From Symbiodinium kawagutii (taxonomy: Eukaryota; Sar; Dinophyceae; Suessiales; Symbiodiniaceae): 64,000 nt of DNA. Positions 31,701 through 45,200 of this stretch are shown piece after piece; within the stretch, counting starts at the first letter, position 1, and every line of letters starts with the position of its first letter. Below the pieces are notes generated by a model that had not been told where the DNA came from, ran no database searches, and saw only the letters and a list, made by a program, of their open reading frames with translations. The stretch lies in NCBI GenBank assembly GCA_009767595.1, contig VSDK01013039.1:537964-601963 (forward strand), written 5' to 3'. The position numbers and the translations under genes were made by a program.

Positions 31701-34700
31701 ATTGTTGTACTGTAAGTCAACTGGAAGGGAGAGGAATCCCATGAGAATCCCATGGCAGTGGGTCAAAACCCTTAGTCCCCCTGGTTCCCCATCACTAACC
31801 AGCATGTTTTCCCACTCTTCTTGTTGGTTAGTATGCCACATTATTGTTGGTTAACTGCTTGACCCGTAGCCCCATGAGAATCCCATGATCTATGACCATC
31901 ATCACACCTCTCAACCAAGCGCGCTCCAACCCTTGGAACTGGTCGCCGCAACCCGTTCCGGTGCCCGGACTTGTTGTCGTATCTCCCTGCACGGTGGAGC
32001 TTTGGGTTCTAGGAACCTTCGCCGGCAACTCGGGGCGAGGGCGGCTGGGCTGTTTGTACAGGTTAATCATCCAAGCTGGTTCATCATTGATGCTTCATGA
32101 TGCTTAATTATGCTGGTTCATGATGCTTAATTATGCTGGTTCATGATGCTTATGCTTATGTTTGTACTCATGATGCTTATGCTTATGTTTGTACTCATGA
32201 TGCTTATGCTTTTGCTTCATCATTGATTCGAGGATTCTTAGGGTTGTTAATTCAGTCCTAATTGATACTTCATCATGGTTTAATGATGGTGAAACATGAT
32301 TAATAGATGCTGGTTGGCCATCGAACAAAAAAAAGAAACCATCGGAAACACACAGCCGATCAAGCCAGGGCGCTGTCCAAGCTAGTGTCCTACATTGGTA
32401 GCAGGGTGAACTGCCATTGCTTCTACTGCCGCCCCCAGGGCGGCCTTATAGAAACACTTCTCCGTTGGAATGTAGGACCTGACCGCAGTGGGTGTATGTT
32501 ATGATAAGGAAACATAGTATTGTTGATGACACTATGAGCCCGTGTACGGACACAATGTATGGGCCTCTCATGAACAGCATCACCACACCAAAACTGGCAG
32601 AAAGAAATAGAAAGAACAAACACCAGAATAATCATACCAGAATCAAAAAAAAATGACAACAACCACATGCAATAACGACAACGACAACGATTCCAACAAC
32701 ATAAACATCCACTACCACCGAAGCAGCTGGTTATGAACTCACCGCAAGTGGCCAGACCCTGATCCGTTGCTGAGCATAAGACCGGCGAATGTCCACTGGA
32801 GCATTCGGATCCTGTTCGGAGATGCGTCAGGAAAGCCGTGGGACATCGCAGAAGTTGGGTTCTGATGCCTCAATGGTAGATCCATATTCATTAACCACCC
32901 AATGAACAGCTGGTAAAATATGTTGTGAAGATCACTGCGAATACACGGAGTTCAATCCCTTCAAAGCCCCAAAAACTTTCGCGTCGTGCCTTCTGTCAAC
33001 GCATGACATGTCATCAACGACTTCAGTGGCTCAAGCACGGAGAGGTCCGGGGGCTCCGTGGAGCCCCTGGCTCCGAGCTCCCATCCACACGGCCAGGGAC
33101 TCGTCGTGTTTCAGCCCTGTTTCCGGGGAGTCCCCACCGCTACAAGCTGCGAGGCTGACCCCCGGATGGAGGATAGTCTCATCCTAGTGACTGCCAGGAC
33201 ATTGCCAAGAAAACATAACTATTAGAAATCATTAGAATATTCATCAGAATCACCAACATCAGTTCCGTGTATTCTTCAGAAAAAACAATGCACAACCACA
33301 AAAACAACATCAACACCAAAGCAATACGCAAAGCACAAACATGTTGAAGAAAAAACACAACCACAAAACACATACTGCTTTTACAACATTCATCAACAAT
33401 AAACAGTGGACAAAGCACATCAAAGCCGAACACTTTAGCGCCAGCATTTGCACATGCTCGGTATGTGAAAAGGTCACCGGTGAACCACAGAAAGGCTGCT
33501 GGATTTACGTTGCTGCTCGGTGTAGGCAGCAACCATAACCGGGGGCTCGCTGATCTATGTATGCCTTATCAAAGAACCCACCATCCAATGTGTATATACC
33601 CTTACCAAGATATACGTTTACCAAAATGTACGCAAATGTTTATAAATTCACATATCTCTATGTCGTACTGTATCGTACTGTATGTATATATTTATATGCA
33701 TGTTAAAAAAACATGTTCATACACTAATCGTTAAGTCTAGTAGGCTTGGATAATCTTGGGGGTGCTTCAGATGACATGTGCCTTGGTTGGTAGCTCCACT
33801 TCTTTTCCGCTGACCCTCAGTGACAACCCCTTGGCCCTCCCACCTTCTTCTTCGCCCACTCCACTGTGATGGGATCATCAAAGGTCCTCGGTACCTCATG
33901 GACAAAATGCTTGGCACAGAATCACCATGGCATCTTCACTGCTGTTGCTTGATTCCCCGGTTGCTTGGGTTTGCTCGTTGATATCTCAAAATATTTATGT
34001 TGGGTTGTCATTGAGAAACATGTTGACATTGGCAGGACGTGTTGCCATTGAGCGCCATATCAAACGCCTGTGTTGCCTTGTCATTGATTCACCTGGCGCC
34101 ACCTGGCTCACCACGTGAGCCATGCAGGTCATAGGACACTTCGAGTTGGGTGACACGGTGCCACTGTGCCCCACCCAGCAAGTCGAACCTTTTTCGGTGC
34201 CTGTGAATCGCCGTGGAAATGGTTGAGGAGCGGCGACTCCAAACCAGAGATTCCAACATTCCTATTGTTGGAGTTCCTACTGTTTGTTGGAGATATCCCT
34301 ACTCATTGCAGGTCTGAACTTTCAACCAGTGACAAAAGAGGAATCTGATAGAGTCAATGGTGATATGCAACTGGTCTGTTCAAATGAGAAATCCGATGGG
34401 GCCAGCATCGTCATCATCACTACAATCACTTGCGGCCGGCTGAATGTGATCGTTGTCATAACACCAGAAACGATACAACTCACAATGTGGATGTTTTATA
34501 ATAGTTGACTATTGGTTCTACTAATATCGGAAAGGTTGTCCATGTGCAACCATGCGCACTTTATTCGCATAACTGATCAATAAGGTTTCCAATGATGAGT
34601 CTTTTCACCGCTAAAAGTCAGAAGAAAGAAACACAATTGCTGATTTTCATCATCAAAAAATCTCAGAGACAGAGTGACTTGCTCAACCAGATCCAGCTAT

Positions 34701-37167
34701 GCCGACCTCACACTATGTACAGGGCTGGTATCTCAACATCAGTCCTGGCGCTGGGCATCTTGAGGGCACAGCCCTTCCACGGGTGGGGGGTTTCACATAG
34801 ACTGGTCAGACTGAACCTGACTAAAGGATGGAATCTCGCTGTCTCGCTGACAACTGGCAGTGGGTCAAAACCCTGTACCCCTGGTTCCCCTATCATTAAC
34901 CATTGGTTTCCCTATGATTGGTTGGTTATTATTGACCTATAGCCAACTATCATCCACAATCAGAGTTCAAATCGGCGACCACAAGTCATTGCATGGTGGT
35001 TACCAAAAAGGAGATCGCTCATCCGAGTTGACCCATCGGTCGGCGGGCTCATCCTTCCCCGATTTTCAAACTGTGAAGTTTCCTGAAAGGCGCAATGAGA
35101 TTCACCATTAACCAACAATCACTAATCAACAATAATCATTAATTTAACCAACAATCACTAATCAACAATAATCAATCATCATCCAACCATGATTTGGTGG
35201 TTTCTGAAAATAGGGGTACCCCCCAAATCAGCCTTTATATCAACCATTCAAAGTAATAAACCAACCATATTTTGATCCCCTCTTTTGAGAAACCTCCATT
35301 TAACCATCACTTACCCATGCATCCTACCATCCCAAAATTCCTCAGAATGTCCTCGCCAAAGACTGCGAAGGCCCTCGCCACATGCGCAGGCATTGATGGT
35401 AGCTTGCCAGAGCGGCTTGAACTTCGCTTCCTTGAGGTCAGGTGGCGACAAACAACAGAAATGGCTATGGGTCAAAGCCATTCTGGCATGTCTCGCCATA
35501 ACCAACCCTAAAGAGTGGTTGGCTTACTACTGTAAATGAGCAATATTGGATGGGTGGCCGGGTCCGCAAGAAGTGGAGTGATCAATATTGGACAATTTTG
35601 GGGTACCCCACTGATTGGCGTTTGCAAGTGTAACACTTCTGAAAAAATATTAGCTCAAATAACTGACAAACATATGCAAAAATAAAAACCACCAACTTTT
35701 GTGCCATGTTGACTATCCCCTATTAGCCACTATTGGTGGTAATAACCCTGATAGAGCCCATAGCTAATCACTATTAACAATCCAAGATTGACCCCTGGAT
35801 CCGCCCACTGTGCCCAGATCCTGGATGCTGTGGAGGGCGCGCGGCGAGACGAAGCTTGGGAGGGGCTCCTCCAGGCGATGGCAGCTGTAAACGGCTCCCC
35901 TGGTTCTCTCATTTGAGGCGTTTCTCAAGCCCTGGGGACCCCCAAAACAGGGGTTATAACCATGAGATTTTCTATGGTCAACTATGGCTAATCGTGATTC
36001 ACTAGGGTTCTATAGGGGCTATAACTCCACTGATAATGGGTAATGATAGGGATAATCAGCAACAAACTCATGGTGAAAGAACTACGCTTGTTGGTGGTTT
36101 CTCAAGCCATAGGGAACCTCAAAGTTATAGTGGGTCTGTGAATACACAATGATTGATATGGAATGATAACTGGGGCAAAATTATGGTGGGTTTATGACTA
36201 TAAATGGTTAATCAACTTGATGATTCCGGGGTATCCCCATTTCGAAAAACTACCATCTCTCGATGATTTCCGGCGATTCTCAACTTTCAGAATAGTTTCC
36301 CAAGGATTTTGCACGGTTTTGCTGGTAAACAATGCGGTTTGTAATGATGATGAATCACGGTTGTGATAATGGTTTATGAATGAGACAATTTTGCTGCCCA
36401 AGCGAACTCTGCTGCTGGGACATGATCAAAGCATAAACACTCTGCTCTCAAACAGTTCTGAAGTAAAAAACAGTGAAAATTGTTCCCACAGAGAACTCGC
36501 CTTAAACCGTGAAAAGTATTTAAAAGTATACTCAGGATCTGCGAAACAAATTGAAAATCAATATCACCAAGTAGGAAAACAAGCCATATGAATCAACTTA
36601 GTATATCCCGTGTTTGCTGGTTACTACCTCGACTAAGGAACCATCCTTTTACCATAAACCATTTCAAATGCATGTTTTAAACCAGATCTATTTGTGAGGT
36701 TTATTCCCTTCAAAAATAGGATGTAGTGATTTGCCAAAACCATAAATCAGAGTTATCCTGGCCAATCAACCTTTCATCAATCACAAACCTTTACCATAAC
36801 CATCACAGTCAATCACTACCGTGTTTAATCTGGTTGAAGCTTTTGTTAGCCGTCTATTGAGTTGATGTGGGGTTAAAAAAGGTTCAACCATAAACCTTTA
36901 CCTCAATCCTTTACCATAAACTGGAGCTATCCCGGCTAGTTCACCATTCATTTGCCACAAACCTTTGCCAGCAACCATCATAAACCAGGTTCAACCAAGT
37001 TCATTTACCATAAACCTTAGCCGTAAACAAGGTCGCGTCGCCACGAAGGGCGCGGCACGATTTGAACATTTCACAAATCATCATCATCAACAACATCATC
37101 GTCATCATCATGATCATCATCATCATCATCATCATAGTCATGGTCATCCTCATCATCATCATCATCC

Positions 37168-37198
<31 letters not shown>

Positions 37199-37335
37199 GG
37201 TCATCATCATCAGCATCACCATCACCCTCATCATCATCATCATCATCATCGTCATCATCATCATCGTCATCATCTTCATCATCATCATCCTCATCATCAT
37301 CATCATGGTAATCATCATCAGCATCACCATCACCC

Positions 37336-37366
<31 letters not shown>

Positions 37367-37414
37367 CATCATCATCACCATCATGATCATCATCATCCTC
37401 ATCATCATCTTCAT

Positions 37415-37453
<39 letters not shown>

Positions 37454-40400
37454 TGTCATCTTCATCTTCGTCTTGAAGATTGCACAAACCATTGTTTCCG
37501 TGATCATCATCAGCATCATGATTCTCTTGTCCTTGCTTCCCCACTGTGCTGCATGCAATGTTTTGCACCGCTCATCTTCAGTTGCACATTCATGGATGGA
37601 ACAGACTTGGCATAATCTTCAACAGATCCGAGCCTGCATTTCGTCTGAACATCCACGAAAACACATATTCAAGCAATTCCGGGTTGATCAAGTTGGAGTC
37701 ACGGGCTTTTGCCGCAATCTCGTTGCCAATGTGGCGTTTCAAATCTTTCCACCTCCACGTAGACGCAACATCGAAGCAACATGATAGCGTAGCATCCATC
37801 TCCCGAAGCCACTCACAGCGAACGTTAACATCCCACCCCACCCCACCCCCCAACCTCCACATAGACGCAACCTCAAAACAACAAAAACACGCATTTTCCC
37901 CCGCGCCCTTCGTGGCGACGCTAGCGTAAACAAGGTTAAACATGGTTAAACGCCTTCTGGTCACCATCTTCCCAGCCGTACGGTCGTCCCACCAGTTTGC
38001 CTCACCGGCGGGGGGGGGGGCAAGCGCGCGCCCGGCGGTGGAGTGGCGCAGGGCGACACGCTGCGGCTTGGCATCTGAGGAAGAACCAGACCTGGAGCCG
38101 TGGCAACTTCGAACCGTGGCGAGTGATGATTGGTTGGGAGTTGGTCGGTTATTAGGTGAGTGGTGGGAGGTGCCCAGGCGACGGTTAGGTGGTGATTGGG
38201 TGATGGTCAATTGAAGGATGATGAAAGTGATGGTTGTTGCATTTTATAGTTGATCAATGAAAAGTGAATGATTCAGAATGGTTGGACACTGATGATTGCT
38301 AATGATGGTTCACCATGATATTTCTTGGAACAAGTTGTTGAATCCAGCTTAATGGTGAGTTGCATCAGGGATAGCAACAATCACCAGCTGAAGGATTCTC
38401 CGAATCATCAGTAAATCATTAAACTAACTACCAACTAACTAACCACCAAATATATAATTACCAGTGATGTTTGATATCAGCAGCTAATGAAAGTCATCAT
38501 CAACGAAGCACAATCAACTTACCATCACCCTCATCGGCTGCTGGAACCTTTCCATACAGTGTCCCAACCAACGGCTGCTGGAGACGACATGGATGGGCTT
38601 CGTCAAGCTGGACAGCCGCTTTGATCAAAACAGTTTGAGCAGCGTTCATCGCTGTAACGGAGCAGTTCCTTAACAAATCATGTGGATATCAACAAAACAA
38701 ATTTTAGTTGATATTGATCATATTTCCATCAGTAGTCAATAATTTCAGTGACTGCTTTTATGGACCTACCGTCCTAGTGAATTATAGGATTTGGTAGTTT
38801 CTCAAAATAGGGAGCCCTAAAAAATGGTTGGTTTACTACTATAAATGGCTACTATTGGATGCTCTGGGGGGCCCCCTATTTTGAGAAACCACCATTCTAT
38901 CACTATTGATCATATATTGATCATATCCATGATTAGTGAATTATTTTAGTGACTGCTTTTATGGATAACAATGCTTAACTCCCATCCTATAACCTACCTA
39001 TATAGCTGGTATATCCCCTAGTATTGTTGCTTATTATCCCCTATTATTAACCATTAATCAGCTAGTTGGTTGGTTGGCTAATGCTTAACTCCCATCGACT
39101 CTAACCTACCGTCCGACCGTTGATCATCGTCACAGCTCCAGCTGCGCCACCGCGACCGACCTCCAGGTGTTTTGGACCCGCTCCGCGAGGACGGCGTGGC
39201 TTCCACGTCCTTCAGGATGCTCCCCTGGCGCGCCCGCGTGAAGCCTGGGGAGCGTTCGGTGGTGAGCCGTAACGGCAGTGGTGACGTGTCATGGCTTATG
39301 CCATGGCTTATGCCATGGCTTATCATAGTTGATTGAGTAGTTTGTTGTTGATGATTAGCTGGGTATTGGCTAATCATGATGGTTGATTCTGATGGCAAAT
39401 GATTACGTTCATTGTGATTGATCATGATGATAGTGGCTGGTCAATCATGATGTGGTAGTGGTTCTAGCGGCTCGTCATTGGTATATCGTAGTGCTTAAGT
39501 ATGTATTGAACAAATGACGTATATAGTGATGAGGTCAAAGAGAACTCCCCATTGCAGAAATGTCCATAGACAGTCTTCCAAAGGAGTGCGGCACTTGGCT
39601 TCATTGGAGGATTATGGGTTTGTCAGGATATGGCCGTACCAGCAAGCCACTGACGGTCCATCCAAAAGGAAGAAATGGTGTGGTTGTGTGGATCCCTTCA
39701 CTCTGTTTGGGCAGTCTCATATTCTTCTCGCATTAATTAGTGTTGATCAATATAAGGTACGTCATTAACAGTATTAGAATTTACATGGTCGTTGTTGATG
39801 GACATCATGAGTCATTACCACTATTCTAGCCATTAATCATGGGTGCTCATGCAAACAACCTTGCACCACTTTAATGAATCGTGCTAATTGCAATCATCAA
39901 CCGCTTGCCACATACTACTACATACTACTACGAGATGTGCCTATCAAGATTATCACCCTAACTGGCCGGTTGGCATGATATCCAACAGCTTCTAACACAA
40001 ATTGTATTACCACTACTACTGCCACCATCAATCAGCTATTGAACACAATTAGCACAACTGTTTTGTCAATTGTTCATCAATTGTTCATCAATTGTTCATC
40101 AATTTAATGGCCGAAGTTTCATTAACAACCAATATCACTGAACTGATTAACACTATCACTACCACGATTTAACACTAGTAACACAATTGCTCATCAATTG
40201 TTTCACCATCTATTGATTCCCATAATCAAACAAGTAAACAGCTTCATAATAATAGTGCTTAACCATTACTACCACTACCAACCATGACTAATGACCGACT
40301 ATTGATTACCACTACTACTACCACCGTCAATCAGCTATTGAACACAATTAGCACAATTGTTTTGTCAATTGTTCATCAATTCTTAATCAATTTAATGGCC

Positions 40401-42223
40401 AAATTTTCATTAACAACCAATATTACTGAACTGATTAACACTATCACTACCACGATTTAACACTAGTAACACAATTGTTCATCAATTGTTTCACCATCTA
40501 TTGATTCCCATAATCAAACAAGTAAACAGCTTCATAATAATAGTACTTAACCATTACTACCACTACCAACCATGACTAATGACCGACTATTGACTACCAC
40601 TACTACTACCATTACTCTCACCACTACCACTATTCATCATGTGGCAGTGGGTCAAAACATGTCAAAACACCGTACCCCTGGTTCCTCCATCATTAACCTA
40701 TGTTTTCCTTATTATTGTTAGTTATTATCCCCCATTAGTTGGTTGGTTCATATTGACCCATAGCCATGTTTGATCCATCGCCACCTTGCCTTCAAAGCCA
40801 ACAGGTCTTCGGGCTGCGACACCAGGCGTAAAGCAACCTCCAGCCGTGCGACAGATTGCACAACAACCCAACACGAGGAACGAGGAACGAAAAACGCGGT
40901 TGTACATGCACATACAATTTGATTTTATGTAGACACATGCATGAAAGATACATATACAATGTTTATCTCAAACAATATGTTTTATAGACTTTATGGATGT
41001 AAGATTTTGAAACATCGAACATCTTTGTTTAAACATGAGCGCGTATATGCATGCAAGTTCTAGCATAGATATGCTAAGTATGTTCATATATAGAAACGCA
41101 TACCGAGAGATGTGCATGTACAAACATGCTTATGTATAGATGTCGTCTAGATGCACACAGGAGGAACGCTGCGGTCTTCCAATGCCATCAACGTTGACAT
41201 TCATGGACCTTCCTAGCCACACACCAACTGTGAGGTGTTTGAGGGCAATGTCCTATTGACCCAACAAGCCAGCCAATGAAACTGTTCGTCATTTGTGATA
41301 CCCAAAACGTCAATAATGGCTCAATGGTGGGTTCTTGTCCATAATTGCATCCACTATTCGCTGACAATATTCTTTATCAGCTGCACTTAACAAGTTGTTG
41401 GTTGCTTAAACAACAAAAAAACACACGCACATACAAATATGAAGGAACCTAGGTACATGAAGGCCAAATATCGCCTATACATGTGATTAAACCAACATGA
41501 TTCAGTGTTGATTTGATGATGGTGAATATACTTATGCTGTAAGCACATCCCGCTTGGTTCCTAGCGCAGCCGTATCCACAACTTGCCGGACTGCAATCCA
41601 TCTGCTTTCGCGTCTTTCCCAGGCATCTGCGAACTTGGTTCCCATTTGAAAGCATTGGCTTTCTCATGCCAGTGTAGTTATATGGGTGTTTCTCAAAATG
41701 GGGGAACCCCACAAATGGATGGTTTATTACTATAAATGACTAATAAAGGATGATTTGGGAGTACCCCTATCTTGAGAAACACCCATATGTGTTTCTCGCT
41801 AAAAATCAATCAAAATCATCACTATCAACATTTTCTTCATGTTCAGTATTCGTATTGCCATGCTTTCCACCATGTATTTCCTACCAGAATCACTGTACCA
41901 GATTCATTCACAGGTTTCTTCTCATCAAACTTGTGGTTTCTCAAAATAGGGACCTCCCCCAATTATCCAGTTTCTTAACCATTTACAGTAATAAACCAAC
42001 CATTCTTGGGGGTTTCCTACTTTAAGAACCCCCCAAGGCCCGTTGTTTTCCACCTGCCTTCCAACCAGCTGCAGCTCTCCGCCTCGATCTGCTTCAAGGC
42101 GGCAGCTCGAGAGCCTTCTTTCCACATGGCCTGGCGCAAGCAGAAGATCTGGAGGGTGCTGCACGTTGGGGGTACTACTCATCCAACTTGGCCAGCATTG
42201 GCCAATAGTTAACCGTGATAGTT

Positions 42224-42279
<56 letters not shown>

Positions 42280-45200
42280 GAAGAAGAAGAAGAAGTAATC
42301 AACAAGTAGCTAACCATGATAATTGGCTGGTGGTTGACCAGTAGTTTTATGAGCAGCAAGCAATTAATAAATAATGATGATAGTTACTGATGGGTAATAG
42401 TACTAATAATACTACTTAATCTATTATCAAGTAGTTAATACCAGTAGTTGAAAATGGTTCAGTGATTAACCAGGTTAACTACAGTAATGGCAACTTGTGG
42501 TTGATCAGTGGCTGATTGATGGCTAACTAATGATTAGAGTCAGAATTGATCAGAGTTGAGAATGATCACTCTCTGGTAAACCAACCTGGCAATGAAAAAA
42601 CACACTATTTAGAAAGTAAAGCTTGGGAAACCAGCTACAACTGGTAGATATTCCACTGTCAGATCAGTTTAGCAGCGGGCATCTACAAATTTGCCAGTAA
42701 TTTGCCATGATCAGTCCTTATTAACAAGTAATTAGCAATAAGTTAACAGCTATTGGCATCATCACTTGGATTGGTTGCCAGCATTGCTTGTGCAATAGGT
42801 AGAATTCCTTACAATTCCTGCAGAGTATCACTTTCACTAACAGTGGTAAAACCTGTCAATTCATTTGACAACTAATTAACTAACAAACCATGAATGACCT
42901 GATTACGTGGCTTTACAAACTATTTCAGTATAGCTTTATCAAGCACAGGTGGGAGAAACCTCGGTCATATTCACCGATCCAGCTAAATCGGTACTGGATT
43001 CCAGGCTAGCTTGAAAGAGTCCCTGAGAATCTCGACTCTTGAATCCTGAAATTGGCTATGGTGCAGTGTCATTGCCATCAATTCTATGGCTAACATATTG
43101 GATGCCCCAGAGTCTCTACAACTAAATGAAGAGTCGAACCTATGCAGATTTTATGATAAATTCGGGCAAAAAAACAGTCAAAATATCTGCCTTGAGGGAG
43201 TTATATACAATACATGTATATGGGTGTTGTCCAAAATTCCTCGTTCCGGGAACGGCCATCTTAGCGAGAAAAAAATTTTCTTTAGCGAAACTTTAGCGAA
43301 CTCCATGTTTAACTTTCGCGGGCCCAAAAAGCTCTTTGTTTTGGATGGGGTAAATATGTGTAAATAAGGATTTCAAAATATCTGGCTATCTTGGAGACCG
43401 GACACGAGTCCCCTGTCCTTGAGTCTTTGCTCACCTTTTCTTCACACATCTCATCTGTCCATGTCAGGATCTCCCCAAACAGTCTTCAATATAAGATCTG
43501 GCCAACATGACCATCTCATCTAGGAGGGAGGGCTCTTCACAAAGAACCTGATCTTTCGCGATGATTTTCGCGAAACTTTAGCGAAACTTTCGCGAAATGA
43601 CTCTGATCTTTCAGGACCTGATAAACTTCATGTTTTGTTTTCTTCTGTCATGGGCTGTGAGAACAGTACAAAATGAACTTTCGCAAAAACTTTCGCCAGA
43701 AAAAAATTTTCTTTAGCGAATTCGAGAAAAAACTTTAGCGAAACGTTGATTCATAAGATCAAAGGTCATGGCAAACTAAAGTCCTCACAAGGACCTTTTG
43801 TACAACTCCCATATCAAAATTGATCAACCAAAATTCAAAGCAACCAAACTGGTTGGTTTCCGCTTTATGGACCTGTAGCAATCCATGACTTGAACAACTC
43901 CTTGCTGTTGCAGTGTTCACTTACATATCAATCCTTCGTCCCCCGAATTCCTAACTTCAGCTCCCCAAATTCGCGTGTGTGGCTCGTTTTGCAGCTGGAT
44001 ACCCCTGAATTTCATTGGGGAATTCCTCCCGAAAATTTCCACCAGGTCTCCCCTGCAATTCCAGGGTACTCCCATAGTGGCAGTGGGTCAAAACCCTGTA
44101 CCTCTGGTTCCCCAATCATTAACCATTGTTCTCCCTATTGTTACTTATTAACGCCCATTATTCGGTTGATTAATATTGACCCATGGCCATAGTCACAACA
44201 GCAGGTCCCCAAACGGCACCTTGGCCACCAGAAACCAACCCTTAGCGAAGTCCGATTTGAGCTGCGTGGACCGCAAGCCATCCTGGGCCCCAGGAAGAAG
44301 CAGTGCTCCAAGAGATTGGATGCACTTGGGATGCGCATGGTGAGATGATGGTTAGATGGTGGTTACAAGGTATACCCTCTGGTGAACTAACATGGCAATC
44401 GAAAATCCACCATTTTGCTAGGAAAAACCTAGGAAATCATCCATTTATGGTGGATGTTGCATTGCCATGTTAGTTCACCAGAGTCTAACAATAGTGGTTA
44501 CTACTAGAAGATAACTCATGAATGACTAAGAATTAGGCCAATATGGTGGTTCCTTAACATAGGGGACCCTCCAAGTTATGGTTGGTTTATGTCTACAAAT
44601 GGCGAATATTGGATGATTCAGGAGTCTCCTGTTTTTGAGACCCGCATGGGATCACGTTTGGTATCGAGTTCCTGGGGGTTCAATATAGCATCGCAATGAT
44701 GTATATTAATTAATGCAAATCATGCATCATAGTATCGCAAATTGGACTAAACTGTCAATGCGTTCGGCTTTGCACCATGTGTTTTCAATCGTGGAACCTG
44801 GGGCACCAATGAAGCGCAAAGGGTACTGGCTGCCTAAAAAGTGGCTGTAAACCATCCCCCAAGGGAACGTAATCATCCAACCCACAAAAATCACCAGAAT
44901 CCTTTCCCGGCGGCTTGTTTTGGCTGTCCATCAGCGGTGCCAAATGTGGCGATCCACGACGATCCACGTGCCGCCATGGGGTTGGACAGTCCAGCTTCCC
45001 TTTGGAAAGCTGTACCGTTCGTGGAGAACGTCAGGTGATAACTATCCATATGTGATAAGCGCCTTGCCAGCAACTTAATAAGCTAATCACGAGTGATAAC
45101 AGCTCACCAATTCATTCATGAATTTCTGAATAAACATGGCGAATCAATGCCAATCATAGGTTCTTTCGTGGGTTGTGGAAATTCCAGAGTCGTTGACCAA

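Larger units (their letters stand above)
37036..37920. repeat. 20-bp inverted pair CGTCGCCACGAAGGGCGCGG
   Basis: The word is at 37036-37055, and its exact reverse complement at 37901-37920. Between them sit the (TCA)n block and two copies of TAGACGCAAC..C...GCAAC/AACAAC near 37751 and 37861. No intron of gene A2 elsewhere has comparable GC-rich ends. Confidence 0.9.

Noticed and set aside
33927..34118. Plus ORF of 63 codons with a hydrophobic start (MASSLLLLDSPVAWVCSL)
   Set aside because: Short, AT-richer than the exons, and no donor or partner exon on the plus strand.
37001..37784. Long ORFs on both strands rich in His, Ile, Asp or Met
   Set aside because: They are translations of the (TCA)n/(ATG)n block in six frames. 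No splice signals or non-repeat sequence support them.
37739..37790. MLRLRGGG-like peptide resembling a ubiquitin C-terminus
   Set aside because: A chance match of eight residues in a low-complexity frame. No beta-grasp sequence precedes it.
37590..38210. 206-codon minus ORF over 37590-38210 as a single gene
   Set aside because: It crosses the canonical donor of exon 38006-38091 in another frame, and half of it is intronic repeat. Only the 37590-37775 patch is kept, as uncertain.
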